Notes: generated by a model from the sequence alone, not told the origin. A stretch of 64,000 nucleotides of DNA from Heliocidaris erythrogramma (GCA_025617745.1 CM046853.1:30741313-30805312), one strand, 5' to 3'. Positions 1-10,640 are shown, counted from the stretch's first letter. Translations and numbers: made by a program.

Positions 1-935
1 ATAAGCATGATAAAACTCAAATGAAATCTGTGGTAATGGAATATGATAGTGAAATATAGAAACCATACTGGAAAAGAGAGAGAGGGGTATTTAATGTGTC
101 TGTTCACTTCAAAATGGAATATTTTCCCGTCCTCAAGTTTCATGGAGTACTCCAGGCGGACCCGGTCAAGTCATTCTGGCCCTTAAATTATGGCCCTCTA
201 ATACAGCCTGTTCAACGGAGTGCCATGCGAGTATTTTATAAAACATCGACTTCTTGGAAACTATAATGAGAAATAACAAGATACTCCAATATAACACTTT
301 GGGTGTTTTGGAAATATTATTTCGAAGATAGTAAAGTACGTTTTCCGTCGCTCGCTTCGCTTAATCACAAAACTTTGAAATAGTTTCAGGCAGCGAGGAC
401 CATGAATATTTTCATAGTATTTATTGTAATATGTGCATGAATGTTCAATGTTATGACAATTTTCGGGCACGTCACTGCCTTATTATCGCCATGGCGCCCA
501 GATATTAGGGTTACCTTACTTTCTATATTGAAATTAGCAACAGCAAATTAAAGTTCATTTTTCTTCGCTCGCTCGCAAATCTTAGAAATTAGATAGTTTC
601 AGGCAGCGAGGTGCATGAATATTTCCATAGGATGCTACTGCAATATTCAGGTACGTCGCTGCCCTATCGCCATGGCACCCAAATACTCGTTAGGTCCACT
701 TTCTATAGTGAAATCAGCACCAGCAAAGTAAAGAGCATTTTTCCTCGCTCGCTTCGCTCGCTCGCAAACCTTCTAAACGGGATAGTTCCATGCAGCGACT
801 CCGAGGTCCATGAATATTCAATGTTATGACAATTTTCAGGCACGTCACTGCCCTATCGCCATGGCGCCCAGATATAGGGGTTACCTTTCTATAAAAGAAC
901 AACGGAATGTGCGCCCCCCCCCCCCCCCCCGTTCG
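1..935. repeat. Three diverged tandem copies of a ~200-bp unit
   Basis: Three successive blocks (about 340-560, 560-755, 755-935) share the same order of motifs: a GCTCGCTTCGCTCGCTCGC-like run, a GATAGTTtCAgGCAGCGA segment, a CATGAATATT segment, then CACGTCaCTGCCcTATCGCC followed by ATGGCgCCCAgATA and a TTTCTATA segment. The copies differ by many substitutions, so the array is old. The first 340 bases hold only weak similarity. I see no supported gene; the short open frames here are incidental. The stretch ends in a 17-base C run (914-930). Confidence 0.7.
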
Positions 936-1163
936 CTTCACTTCCTAAAAACTTTATTAATATGAATGATTCCTGGCAACAAGATGACCGGAGATATAGC
1001 TTTACATTTCACCTATTGGTGACTAATGAAATAAATTTTTGCCACTTATAAGTACATATTTATTTTTCTCACGCTCTCTTTGCTCACTGGCAAAATTTAA
1101 AACCCTACACAGTGGTAGTATATGTCCGGGCTTCATATTTGACCCACCCCTGTCAAATAATCT

Positions 1164-1166
<3 letters not shown>

Positions 1167-1214
<48 letters not shown>
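1167..1214. repeat. (TA)n microsatellite
   Basis: Uninterrupted TA dinucleotides. They directly abut the hairpin element at 1215, and another TA run (about 1435-1454) lies on its far side. Confidence 0.95.
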
Positions 1215-1217
<3 letters not shown>

Positions 1218-1400
1218 AGAAAACTGCTAAAAGCGTTTGTAATGCATTGTGGCCAATTTTATTTTTACACTCGAATTTTCGGCGCTCCCTGGCGTCTTCT
1301 TCAGGAGAACAATAAGAAGACGCCAGGGAGCGCCGAAAATTCGAGTGTAAAAATGAAATTGGCCACAGTGCATTACAAACGCTTTTAGCAGTTTTCTTTC
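1215..1400. mobile_element. Near-perfect hairpin (foldback) element, 87-bp arms
   Basis: Positions 1215-1301 and 1314-1400 are reverse complements over 87 bases with only two mismatches, separated by a 12-base loop. The element sits inside TA dinucleotide repeats. Near-perfect arms imply either recent origin or ongoing correction. A foldback MITE is the likeliest class; a transcript would fold into a long hairpin resembling a small-RNA precursor. No coding capacity is seen. Confidence 0.75.
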
Positions 1401-1458
1401 AATTTGTTTGAACCGATACGTGAAACCTTAACATTATATATATATATATATATACACA

Positions 1459-1830
1459 CACTTAGAAATAAAGGTACAATTTTGCACCCTACAAATGCAA
1501 CACTGGCAGCACCTTTTTGAGTGCAACTTTGCACCATAAGAAGCTTTTTGCACCTTTAAGGGTACAGTTAGCTACATTTTGCACCCTTAAAGCGTGCAGC
1601 GATGTACCTTTTAGAAAAGGTACAAATTTGCACCCTTTGGATGCAAAAATTTCTGCACCCTTAAAGGTGCAAAGTTGCACCTTTTAGGGTGCAAACGGGC
1701 ATTAAAGGGTGCAAACAAGAACAAAAAGGTGCATTTTTGCACCCTTTTCATGTAGGGTGCAAGATTGCACCCAAAAAGGTGCTGCCAGTGTTGCATTTAG
1801 GGTGCAAACCTGAACCTTTTTTTCTAAGTG
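1459..1830. mobile_element. Foldback element built of TTTGCACCC / GGGTGCAAA motifs
   Basis: The ends are inverted (CACTTAGAAA at 1459, TTTCTAAGTG at 1821-1830), and the inversion continues inward for about 80 bases, including GCAACACTGGCAGCACCTTT and its complement. The interior is a degenerate series of GCACCC and GGGTGC motifs in both orientations, so the whole 372 bp can fold on itself at several registers. It is flanked by TA-rich sequence. This looks like a non-autonomous DNA transposon; the CACTT terminus recalls CACTA-type elements, which is only a suggestion. Confidence 0.6.
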
Positions 1831-1835
1831 TGTAT

Positions 1836-2885
1836 ATATATATAATATATATATATATTCCAGCAGAAGCAGCCCGTGTTTATGATTAATCACCGTACCG
1901 TATATTTGTCACAATAATCAAGTGAATTTAAAAAAAAGTCGGGTACAGTGTTATTTTTTTTTTACCAAGAAGTATTTACAACATGTGAGTATGTGTTATT
2001 TATCCAAAGCTATTTTGCATGAGTTCTGAAGAAAATACATTTTCATCTTGATGAAGACTAAATGATATGGATATAATTATGTAGTACTTGTATATACATG
2101 CATAGAGCTAGAGGGAGCGATTTGATCTTGACATGTTTCTGTGGTTTAATACTCAGAGAAATTAAGGCCATGCATGGAAACATAACATGCATAATTAGCG
2201 GTACATCCCCTGTAAAGGATGCAAAAATGAGAAAAAAAGAATTTATTGTCATTTTCTTTTTCAGGGGGATTATGGCCCCCTTATATTATATGGGTCTTGG
2301 GAGGACCGACATTTCCATACTACCCCCCCCCCCCCCCCATTCCATTGGCCTCCTGTCACCCCCAGCGCGATGGGAGAAGGGATTAATATCCTATACGTAT
2401 TCATATCATAGTGGTAATATTTTTTTTTCGGGGGGGGCTCCTTCTTTACACCATGCGTGGCAACCGATGTTCCTAAGTGACGTGATCTCCTAAACCTCCC
2501 CTCCTCCGAATGATGTCTACATATCGGTTTAGCCTGTCATAAGGGAATGAATTGAGGCGATATACAATAACATCTTTCCAACGGTATATGAAGGCCATTT
2601 TCCCCATTCGTGTCAATTCAAACTCCAAAGCCTAACCCCCCCCCCCCCCCCCCCCTTCCGTGGAGCTTCTTCTTATCATCTCTGCATTTGATATCCTTTT
2701 TCTTGAATTTTGCCTTTTTTTATACCATAAACGCGTAACCCGGTTTATGTGCTCAGTGAGACATGCCCCCCCCCCCCCCCCTCCCCCGGCGACCGCCGTG
2801 AAATCATAGAGTTACATATATACACACAAAACTGTGTATGTGAAGCTACAAAATAATGATGTAACTCTATGCGTGAAACATAGTA
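1836..2885. other. Gene-free stretch with three long C runs
   Basis: No supported gene. Runs of 16-20 C lie at 2323-2338, 2636-2655 and 2766-2781. A short inverted repeat (CATAGAGTTACAT near 2805 and ATGTAACTCTATG near 2860) brackets a 50-base AT-rich segment just before the Tc1-like element. Confidence 0.6.
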
Positions 2886-4554
2886 CACTGTTGGTCATAA
2901 AGGTGGAATAAAATATTTTTGAATAAAAATCGACAGTTTTGTTGGTATTTGAAAGGCTGCGCGTAGACAAAATGGTAATTGAGTGATTACATAATGTTTC
3001 CCCATTACACAGGTGACATTATAACATGAGAAATTTGGATTACGTAATAAATTCTTTTGTTGTAGACTATAAAAGCCTATGCATATGATATTCTGTCCCT
3101 TTCCCTGATTTAACACTGTGTATAAGAAGGTTGCATTTTTTCGAGTTCCTTGTACCGTTTGAAATAAAAATGGGTAGAGACGTTCCCTGGACTATGCCTG
3201 GTCCAACGGCAACAGCAACACGCGAGAGAGTGGTAGCACTGCGACAGGAGGGCTACAAGCAGACTGATATCGCAGAAGTCCTAGGGATATCACAGAGTGC
3301 AGTCTCTAAGATCCTGAAACGTCAACGTGAGGCGGGGAATGTGCGGCCACGGAAATCTCCAGGACGTCCCAGATTGACCACAAGAAGAGATGATCGCCAA
3401 CTGTTGAATTTCAGCCGCAGAAACCGGAAATTGCCCACGAGCCGTCTTCGTCGCTTGTGTAGGAGATATCATGGGATCAACGTTTCCCGGTCAACCGTTA
3501 ATCGCAGATTGCTCCAACATGGTTACCGAGCACGACGGTTGACCAAATGTCCACGCCTGTCTGTTCGCCACAGAGTAGCTCGTCTTCTTTGGACTAGGAG
3601 CACAGAAGGCTTCATCCAGGACATTGGCAACATGTGGTCTTCACGGACGAGAGCCGGTTCATCCTTGACCGAAAGGATGGGAGACAACGAGTTCGTCGAT
3701 TAGCCGGGGAAAACCTTCGCGATGAATGTATCCACGAGACGACTCAAGGCGGAGGCGGCTCAGTGATGATATGGGCCGGCATCCATTATGGAGGGAAAAC
3801 GCCACTGGTTGTTCCGGACGGAAACGTCAACGCCGCCGCCTACAGGGATATCTTGGAGTTCCACTGTCTTCCATATGCAAGACGAGTGTATGGGCACAAT
3901 TTCCGACTGCAGGATGACAACGCTAGACCGCACAGGGCCGCTGCAGTAAGGGAATTCCTGGAGGCAGAGGGCGTCGTACAGTTGCCATGGCCAGCTTGTT
4001 CGCCGGATATGAACCCCATAGAGCATGCATGGGATGACCTAGGCCGAGCCATCAACGACAGAGAGGTCATTCCTCAAAATCTGCAGGAGTTGGCAGATGC
4101 TCTGAGGGAAGAATGGGACGCTATGCCTGTTGACGTCATCAACAAGCTAGTGGACAGCATGCCACGACGTCTGCATGCGCTGGTTCGTGCCAGGGTGGAC
4201 ATACCCGATACTAGTGACTGAGTAAGAACAATGACTCAAGTTTGATGCAAATTTGTCCATGAAATCACAAAAAAGAAGTCATCTGGAAAACTGAGAGAGA
4301 TTGAAAATAAATACTGTATCTCATGATCCTTTAATTTACTGTATATTGTCGTCATTGTTGTTCTATGCTCATGACATCCATCGCTTAGGACATAAACTTG
4401 TAAAATATCACTGTCAAACGTGTGTAAAAGGCAGAATAATAAAGAATAATAAAGTAATAAAGTGCACCATAAATGCCATATTCAAATCATGTTGTAATAA
4501 TTACGCTGTGAAAATTTGGTGAAAAAAAATATTCCACCTTTATGACCAACAGTG
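2886..4554 (+). mobile_element. Complete Tc1-like DNA transposon with TIRs and TA target duplication
   Basis: The first 25 bases (from 2886, CACTGTTGGTCATAAAGG...) are the exact reverse complement of the last 25 (ending 4554). Each end is followed by TA (2884-2885 and 4555-4556), the target duplication diagnostic of the Tc1/mariner superfamily. The 1669-bp length and single internal transposase frame match Tc1-like elements. The element lies left of the duplicated region, so only one copy is present. Its transposase is frameshifted, so it is probably no longer autonomous. Confidence 0.93.
3170..4221 (+). pseudogene. Tc1-like transposase (DD34E), one frameshift
   Basis: The ATG at 3170 starts a frame of about 143 codons with a paired-type helix-turn-helix DNA-binding region: QTDIAEVLGISQSAVSKILK, a GRPR linker, then a second helical domain ending in STVNRRLLQHGYRARR. 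At about 3595-3600 the homology moves to another frame, consistent with loss of one base. It continues as VVFTDESRF (first catalytic D), LQDDNARPH (second D) and SPDMNPIEHAWDDL (E), with 34 residues between the second D and the E. The protein ends at 4221. Total length is about 350 residues, normal for Tc1 transposases. Cut-and-paste transposition in the nucleus is the family function. A sequencing error or programmed frameshift cannot be excluded, but decay is simplest. Confidence 0.9.
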
Positions 4555-4556
4555 TA

Positions 4557-4949
4557 CATGCAGTACATGAAGAAGTGCGTTGTGCGAACGAATAACACGT
4601 GTGTTGTTGCGCCGTATATATACTGTACATTGAAGCCATACATGCGGATTTGGCCTTGGAGTATACACGTCACGCTGTTCTTTGGCAATATACTAGTTGA
4701 GGTTTCACCCCTTCACAGGTAAAGGGTATGGGTTGGGGCATCACAGAAGGTACTTTTTCGTGCATCGGCAGAATTATTACTCCCTCCGGAAATTCATGTT
4801 TAGAAATGAATTTATGAAATATGACCGGCACGTCAGCCCTTAAAAAGTGCCTCCCAACCCTCTAAGAACCATTCCCCACCCGTAGGTACCAAAAGGTGGG
4901 GACCAAAAGAGCCAGGGGAGGCGCCTATTCGAACAAAAAAAAAGGCCCC
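4557..4949. other. Unique left flank of the duplicated region
   Basis: No gene seen. This is the last stretch of the left contig not repeated after the gap; homology with the right contig starts at 4950. Confidence 0.6.
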
Positions 4950-5084
4950 AAATTCCACGGGTTTTTGAAAGAAATTTTAGGATGGGCATTGTGGTGTGTG
5001 GGGATCAATTATGATAGGTTGTTGCAGCATGTATGCCTGTATATTTTTACATATATACGTATCAAGTGTACAAAAAATATGTTT

Positions 5085-5124
5085 CCCCCCCCCCCCCTTG
5101 GCCTCAAGGAGGGGGGGGGGGGGG
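5085..5124. repeat. C13 ... G14 palindrome
   Basis: A run of 13 C, the near-palindromic spacer TTGGCCTCAAGGA, then 14 G. The two runs can pair as a hairpin or form i-motif/G-quadruplex structures. In the second version (30094-30134) the C run is one base longer, as expected of an unstable tract. Confidence 0.85.
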
Positions 5125-5173
5125 AGGTGCTTGGAGTGATGGGAAAGTCGGTAAGAAAAAAAATTATATTTAT

Positions 5174-5240
5174 CTTGGATTCGAAAACGCGACATTCCAT
5201 ATGTGAGGCAGTGACGCTACCGCTTGAGCTATCGAGAATT
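5174..5240 (-). pseudogene. tRNA-derived relic (SINE-like)
   Basis: Read on the minus strand this has a box A-like TAGCTCAAGCGGTAG, then a GCCTCACATATGG segment where an anticodon loop would lie (CAC, valine-type), then a box B-like GTTTTCGAATCC. Spacing between the boxes is tRNA-like, but I cannot fold a clean acceptor stem and box B has an extra T. It is therefore best read as a decayed tRNA or the head of a tRNA-derived SINE. The second version is at 30184-30250. Confidence 0.5.
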
Positions 5241-5289
5241 ACCTGTTATGAAGTGTGTATTTGGTAATCATATATAAACGTCCGTATCC

Positions 5290-6823
5290 ACCAAATTTTG
5301 CGCCACCAAAATCACCATCTCACTGAATTTAAGAACGGTCAGAAGCACCCAAACTGCCCTTTATTATTAACAGATAATGAGAAAAATGATAAAAAATATA
5401 GAAGAAAGAGAAGAAAGACGTGTTTCGCAGTCATTTTCCAAATTACGCGCGTGTTCGTCATTGACGGACTCGCACGACGTCTGCGATAGTTCGAATCGTC
5501 TCAAACCACGCAGGTCAATGGCGTTTGGGCATGTAAAAAACCGTGATTTTGAAGCAAACGGGACAAATACAGGCCAAACGAATACCGTTCCGCACATCCA
5601 AGCAGAGAGCCGGACACGATGCAACGGAAGACGACCTCCGGGGCGAAGCGGGAAAAAAGCCTTTCTTCGACATAGAATCCCCTTTTTACAGCGTACGAAT
5701 CCCGTTGACTTACGTACGGTACCCCCCTCGACGCCTTACAGTATTATTATGATTGATTGATGATGATAGATAGATAGATACGCTCGCGCCCATACCCTTG
5801 GGGGGCACGACCCCTGACCCCACCACCCCTACTCGGTCGCTTCGCTCAGAAAGGTCCACTTTTTCCAATGTTGAACCCCCCCCCCCCCCCGCAAAAATCC
5901 TAGTTACTGGCCTGTATCTTCTTATCATATCAGGAAAATCACATAAAGTATGTTGACAGTATAACCTACCCATTCTTCGATTGTGCTTATAACCCCATCA
6001 AGTTCGGTTATTTTTCTCAAATGAAATCTGATCAGTCTGATCGAGGGCCGCTTTGATCGGAATTTAACAATCTATTTCTCTCTCGTGTAAGCTCATAACC
6101 TTGCAAAGAAAGGAAAGCTACCGCAGTAATAGTAATTGATTAATAGCACCACGAAACAAAAGCGCAAATATTTCTTTTCAATCCAAGGAATCTGTTTACC
6201 AGATGCTTCTGTAGAATGCAATGTTATTTTCCCCATAGCCCACCCTGATACTGCACTCTTATCTTTCCCCTTCTCAACTATACCCTTATTTGGATAATTT
6301 GAAAGAAACCTGAATAAAGTTCAGAAAAAAAATAATAAAGTTATATTACTACAAAAAAGCTAATGAGAATCATTTGCAATAAAAGTCATCGTTAACACAG
6401 TCACTATGACTTTGTGCTCTTTTATAATAACAAGGTCTTAAAAATAGACTATATTAGTCTCTGTTGTTTAATATAATTATACTGTACACGATAATAACTA
6501 CTTTCGAAAAATAAATTCAAGGGCAATTTCAAAGGCCTATTGTACTGCCAATAGAAATCAGGTCCGGATTACGTAATACGCGATTGTAATGTTCGCTCAT
6601 TTTTAAAGGTGATAGACAGGGCTATTGAAATTGCCTTCAGTTGATTTTTCGAAAAAAAGTAGTTTTTATCGTGTTTATACCACTTGGGACAAAAACAGCT
6701 ACCAAACAATTATTGCAAATGTTTGGTTTTTTTTACAATAATGTACACAAATACCCCCACAAGACAATCAAATATGTTATATCTTCCACTAGCAAGAACA
6801 GTTACATCACAAATGACTTAAAG
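5290..6823. other. Gene-free stretch
   Basis: Open frames here (for example about 127 codons from 5377) have no recognisable domain and change frame between the two versions of this region. A GATA run (5765-5780) and a C run (about 5877-5890) are present. The second version lacks about 20 bases matching roughly 6320-6340 and part of 5965-5985. Confidence 0.5.
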
Positions 6824-7723
6824 GAGAATTAACCCCTGAGTACAAATTTACTTATATTGAAAGGTGTAATATATTCCTACTTATTGGCCTAAATCATTTT
6901 CTAATAAGATATTAGAAAAGGGTATAAATAAAGATATTCCAACACCCGGTATCGTCTCCTACTCATTTACATGGGGGCTGCCATTTTCTTGCTGATTTGG
7001 ATTTGTACATGAACCATTGAGAAATGTTCCGGTCAGGAAGATATTTTGAATCCAAGACCTAAATTGATTTTCTTCATTACCTAAAATCCCATATGTGACG
7101 AAAAATATAAAGTGGGTGTTTACATGATTTATAAAAATTAAATCTTTATAATGATACTTTTAAATTGTCTGGTTTTGCTTAACAAAAATCTGTTTTCTTG
7201 GGTTTGCCAAACAGAGCAGAACATAATATATGCAGCATGCATTCTGACTTTTCAAGTCCCATTATCCGAAAGCAGGTGAATGCATAGTTTGCCGCTATAG
7301 ATGCTCAGGGAAGAAGCATCCATAAAATTTGAATTAATTTGCTCCGTCCATTGCGTCACAGTATGTAGAAAATAGATTTATATTAAGCGAATATCGATTT
7401 TCAACAGAAATATATAAGGAAATCTTCAGTTTAAAAATAAATTGACATATCTATTCTATATTTTTAATCTCAAATGGGTTTTTAATTTTGAAAAAGGCAA
7501 TTGGGCATTTGGATTAAGAAAATCTTCTTGTACACATAAAAAAATGGCAGCCCCCATGTATTGCTAGCAGACGATACATATTGCTAGCAGATGATAAATT
7601 TTGCTCAGAAAATCTTGATTCGTATCGATCTCGTATATTTTGACGCGAAGCCATATAGTCTAACAAGTAGGAATAAATAACACCTTTGAACACTATCGTC
7701 TTTATTGTTTGAGGTTAATTCTC
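6824..7723. mobile_element. 900-bp non-autonomous element with GAGAATTAACC ends
   Basis: GAGAATTAACC (6824-6834) is exactly inverted at 7713-7723 (GGTTAATTCTC), with weaker inverted similarity continuing inward (TTCCTACTTATTGG and its counterpart). A second inverted pair, ACATGGGGGCTGCCATTTT near 6970 and its complement near 7540, lies inside. There is no coding capacity. The architecture fits an old non-autonomous TIR transposon; no clear target duplication is visible. Confidence 0.5.
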
Positions 7724-7926
7724 AATTATGTACCGGAGCACAGATCTGGACCTCCCAAGATGATACCATTAAATCACTATGTTTTTATTTAAACGTAAAC
7801 TGAAAAGAAATTCCTGCTGAATAGATATAACTGTTAAGTGGCAACAAGAAAATGAATGAAAATAAAATCAAAGCAAGAGGCGTGAAAATGTGTGATTCCC
7901 CATCCTTCATCTTCCATCTATTTACC

Positions 7927-7970
7927 TCCCCCCCCCCCCCCCCCCCCCCCTCTCTCTCTCTCTCTCTCTT
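7927..7970. repeat. C run followed by (CT)n
   Basis: About 24 C followed by CT dinucleotides. Length differs in the second version (32905-32942). Confidence 0.9.
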
Positions 7971-8133
7971 TCCCCTACTTAAGACATTGCTTCTTATTGT
8001 TTACATTACAATGATTTTTATACATACTGTTGTTACAACTCTTCTATTATGTAGTGTAAGGATGGGGGGGGGTGTCATGCGGGTCTAGTGTCATTGTATT
8101 TAATTATATTACAGAGCATTTGTATAAATACAA

Positions 8134-8206
8134 TGGTTTACTGCCACTTGGTCTAATGCCAACCGGTCTAACAGCATTCGGTCTAATATCAGTTGGTCTA
8201 ATAACC
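8134..8206. repeat. Four copies of a ~15-bp GGTCTAA-containing repeat
   Basis: CTTGGTCTAATGCC, ACCGGTCTAACAGC, TTCGGTCTAATATC and GTTGGTCTAATAACC follow one another. The array replaces the left arm of the 253-bp foldback element whose remainder follows at 8209-8376. The second version (33105-33174) has lost a G in the second copy. Confidence 0.75.
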
Positions 8207-8208
8207 AA

Positions 8209-8376
8209 ATGACAAAAGGAGTTCGTCCAAGCTTTGCGATTGTTCTGAAATTACGGCGTCCGGATTGCATCCGGGTTCGAGTATAATATAGTTGATTTCG
8301 AGTAATTTGTTATATACCTGCGTGATAACCTGATGAGTGCACCATTCGTTATCATGTCTCTTTTTCGTGCCATATT
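8209..8376. mobile_element. Truncated copy of the 253-bp foldback element (unit A)
   Basis: Matches the spacer and right arm of the complete element at 12316-12568, including GGCGTCCGGxTTG and the TTTTTCGTGCCATATT end. The left arm is missing and the right arm has lost about 14 bases. The second version is at 33179-33346. Confidence 0.75.
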
Positions 8377-8434
8377 ACAATAATATTTGTAAACCGCTCA
8401 ATGATTGATCTTGTCTGATTTGTATCTCTGTCTC

Positions 8435-9626
8435 TCAGTCCGTTGGTGAGTCGATGAAAATGGGAAATCTCTCGTAGCGAAGTGCAGATTTGCAGGAATC
8501 GGTCCACCACTCTCTCCAGTTCTCCACCAAAGGCATTCTCATCTCTTCTTTTTGTTCCTCATCTCTCAAAATATGGTGAATTACATGCTTGCAAAAATTC
8601 TCCGGTTCTAAGAACGAATCCTCCTTATTGGTCGTCACTGAGCCGAATTTCTTCCACTCAAAATATCTATTATACATCTCATCATTTTTATCCAGTTTGT
8701 CCAAGTATTCGGCAAGTTTAGACACAGATGGGAAATCTTGTACACCAAGCCCAGTGTCAAGGCATTGTACCAAAACTTTTCGGTGATATAATCGCGACAT
8801 TCACTGTTTTCTAGAGCGAGATAGAACTTGTACTTCGGAAGACAGTTGTTAAGATTCCCACAAGGCTTCTCACCACATATCCCAAAACTATCGACACTGA
8901 TATGTTTTGACAGAGCTCTAACAAACTCTTTGCGACTCCATGAGACTACCTGGCAATTAGATGACACCCATGCAACCAGTTTTGTTTTGTTTTTTGCCCA
9001 GTTCCTGGTGACATTACCAACAGTGGATGGTGCATGCGGCACGTATCGCCCATATTCGGCTCCGGACATGACGGCCTTTTTGTTGGTTGCTCCTGTGCGA
9101 TACGTCATGATATAGTCATAGGACTTATTCAGGTATTTGGCGGTGGAATAACCTGTTCTGTCGTGTGTATCGGGCTCTCAAAAGTCCAGAAGATCCATTT
9201 CTGATGCTCGGATCGATACTGCATCAGCTTATCCCAGTTCCAGCTTGATTTGTAATAGAGCAATACAACATCACTTGAAGCAAGTTGGTCATAGTCCTGC
9301 CCATAATCTATCTGAACGCCACAAGATAACCCAAGACAAGAATATTTGCATTTAATCTTGTTGTCCCGAATTAATCGTTCGAAGGGCCAGCCTATAGCAT
9401 TATGCTTTCGATCAAGCCAAACATAAACACTCTTGTAGCATTTCATAAGGGGTTGAGGCACTCTCTCTCCCCCCGTTGGTGTCATTATTGCGCTTACATT
9501 ATGTCTTGCTGCTTTTACGTGGTTTGCCAATTTCGTGACTGGGCTTGCATTATATGACAATAAAAGAAAGTAAATGATAAAGCTGAAAATACATCCAAAC
9601 AACCAGAATCTCATCAAATCCCTCAT
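8435..9626 (-). pseudogene. Fucosyltransferase A (GT10), disrupted
   Basis: Same protein as the intact copy at 56870-58129 but with two lesions. A 67-bp deletion (junction 8744/8745) removes about residues 295-317, the stretch after LTLGLV that forms part of the GDP-fucose-binding motif, and shifts the frame. One C is also lost near 9140 in the GGCCGGTGG segment. The ATG (9624-9626), the N-terminal membrane segment and the terminal SPTD with its stop are preserved. The 67-bp deletion is present in both versions of this locus, so it is real, and the product would be catalytically dead even without the second lesion. The acceptor-side patch is of the HNAIGWPFER type. Confidence 0.9.
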
Positions 9627-10065
9627 CTTGTGCAGACTTCACGAGCTTCCGTAGGCTGTAGAAATATACACAACTTTCTTCGACATATCCAACGCGGCGA
9701 CACATAGACGCATATACGCGTAGAGAGGTCCTAGACATTAAGGGAGCATTGGCATCAATATGGGATATGGGGGGGGGGGTTACCTGTCTCATGAGGTGGA
9801 TCAAATTACCACGGCCACTGATGGGGGAAGGGTCATAACTGGATCGTAGCATCTTCTTTTTACGTTCCTTTCTCCCTCTCCTTTTTTTTTTTACTTCTTT
9901 GCGCCATTCGATAGGATGGGGGGGGGGGGGGGGACACGACCCGTGATCCCCACCCCCATCCACACTCATCCCAACAAGCAGAATCAATAATGACATCTGT
10001 TGCGAGAAAAAAAAACAATTGCCATTGTATTTATAAACAGCCTCAGTGGGAAGAATAAAGCATAA

Positions 10066-10313
10066 TTGAATAGGATAGTGAAACACGCCAACAGAGAAAT
10101 TCGTGTCACTGAAGAACAACTGGAAGATATTGTAGAAAGGGCAGTACTGGAAAAGTTGCAAGTGATTGTGAAAGATTCGAATCACCCTCTGCATGAGGAA
10201 GTGTTCTTTAACAGATCTGGAAGAATTACGCTGCCTGGAATAAGGACTGATAGGTTTGGAGGTCATTTCTCCCAAGTGCAGTGAAAGCATTCAACTACAT
10301 TTTCTGTAGATGA
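10066..10313 (+). pseudogene. Reverse-transcriptase C-terminal relic, non-LTR type (unit A)
   Basis: The frame reads REIRVTEEQLEDIVERAVL then KLQVIVKDSNHPLHEEVF, RSGRITLPGIRTDRF and, after a one-base loss near 10258, a tail ending FCR and stop. The layout ...HPLH...SGR.RLPGIRT.RF..SF.P.A.KAFN resembles the extreme C terminus of reverse transcriptases of some invertebrate non-LTR retrotransposons. Only this 3' end is present. It lies upstream of fucosyltransferase A on the opposite strand and recurs in units A-D, so it was duplicated with the array. Family assignment is from memory of the pattern. Confidence 0.55.
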
Positions 10314-10375
10314 AAGATCTAGTCTCTAGTGTAGTTTCATCACCTCTGAGTATTTCTTTCTACGTTCTCTTCTTT

Positions 10376-10640
10376 TCTCTCTCTCTCTCTCTTCGTCTTT
10401 GAAGTACAGGGGTGACTGTAGGTTTGGGTTAGGTTGAGTTAAGGATTTACCAATAATTTCTCATTAATTTGTATTTTTATGGAAATAACATTGGAGTAAA
10501 ATCTGAACCTATCAGTTTTCCGGAAATGGTTGTAACAATTTGACAGTTGATTGCAATACATGTAATTATGTCTGCCTTATATTACTTCTCCTCTCATTCT
10601 CTCTTTCTTTCTCTCTCTCTCTCTCTCTGACTCTCTTTCT
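10376..10640. repeat. Two (CT)n tracts
   Basis: CT-rich runs at about 10376-10392 and 10580-10640. These recur at the same place in every unit with different lengths (for example 14636-14680, 39613-39655, 54267-54307, 58853-58885). Confidence 0.85.

Noticed and set aside
2098-2493. 131-codon frame with a proline run
   Set aside because: The prolines come from a C homopolymer; nothing on either side looks coding.
5377-5760. 127-codon plus-strand frame, extended in the second version
   Set aside because: Composition is basic and low-complexity, a small indel changes the frame between versions, and no domain is seen.
8482-8721. Plus-strand frames of 60-95 codons opposite each fucosyltransferase
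   Set aside because: They are antisense shadows that appear identically opposite every copy of the gene.
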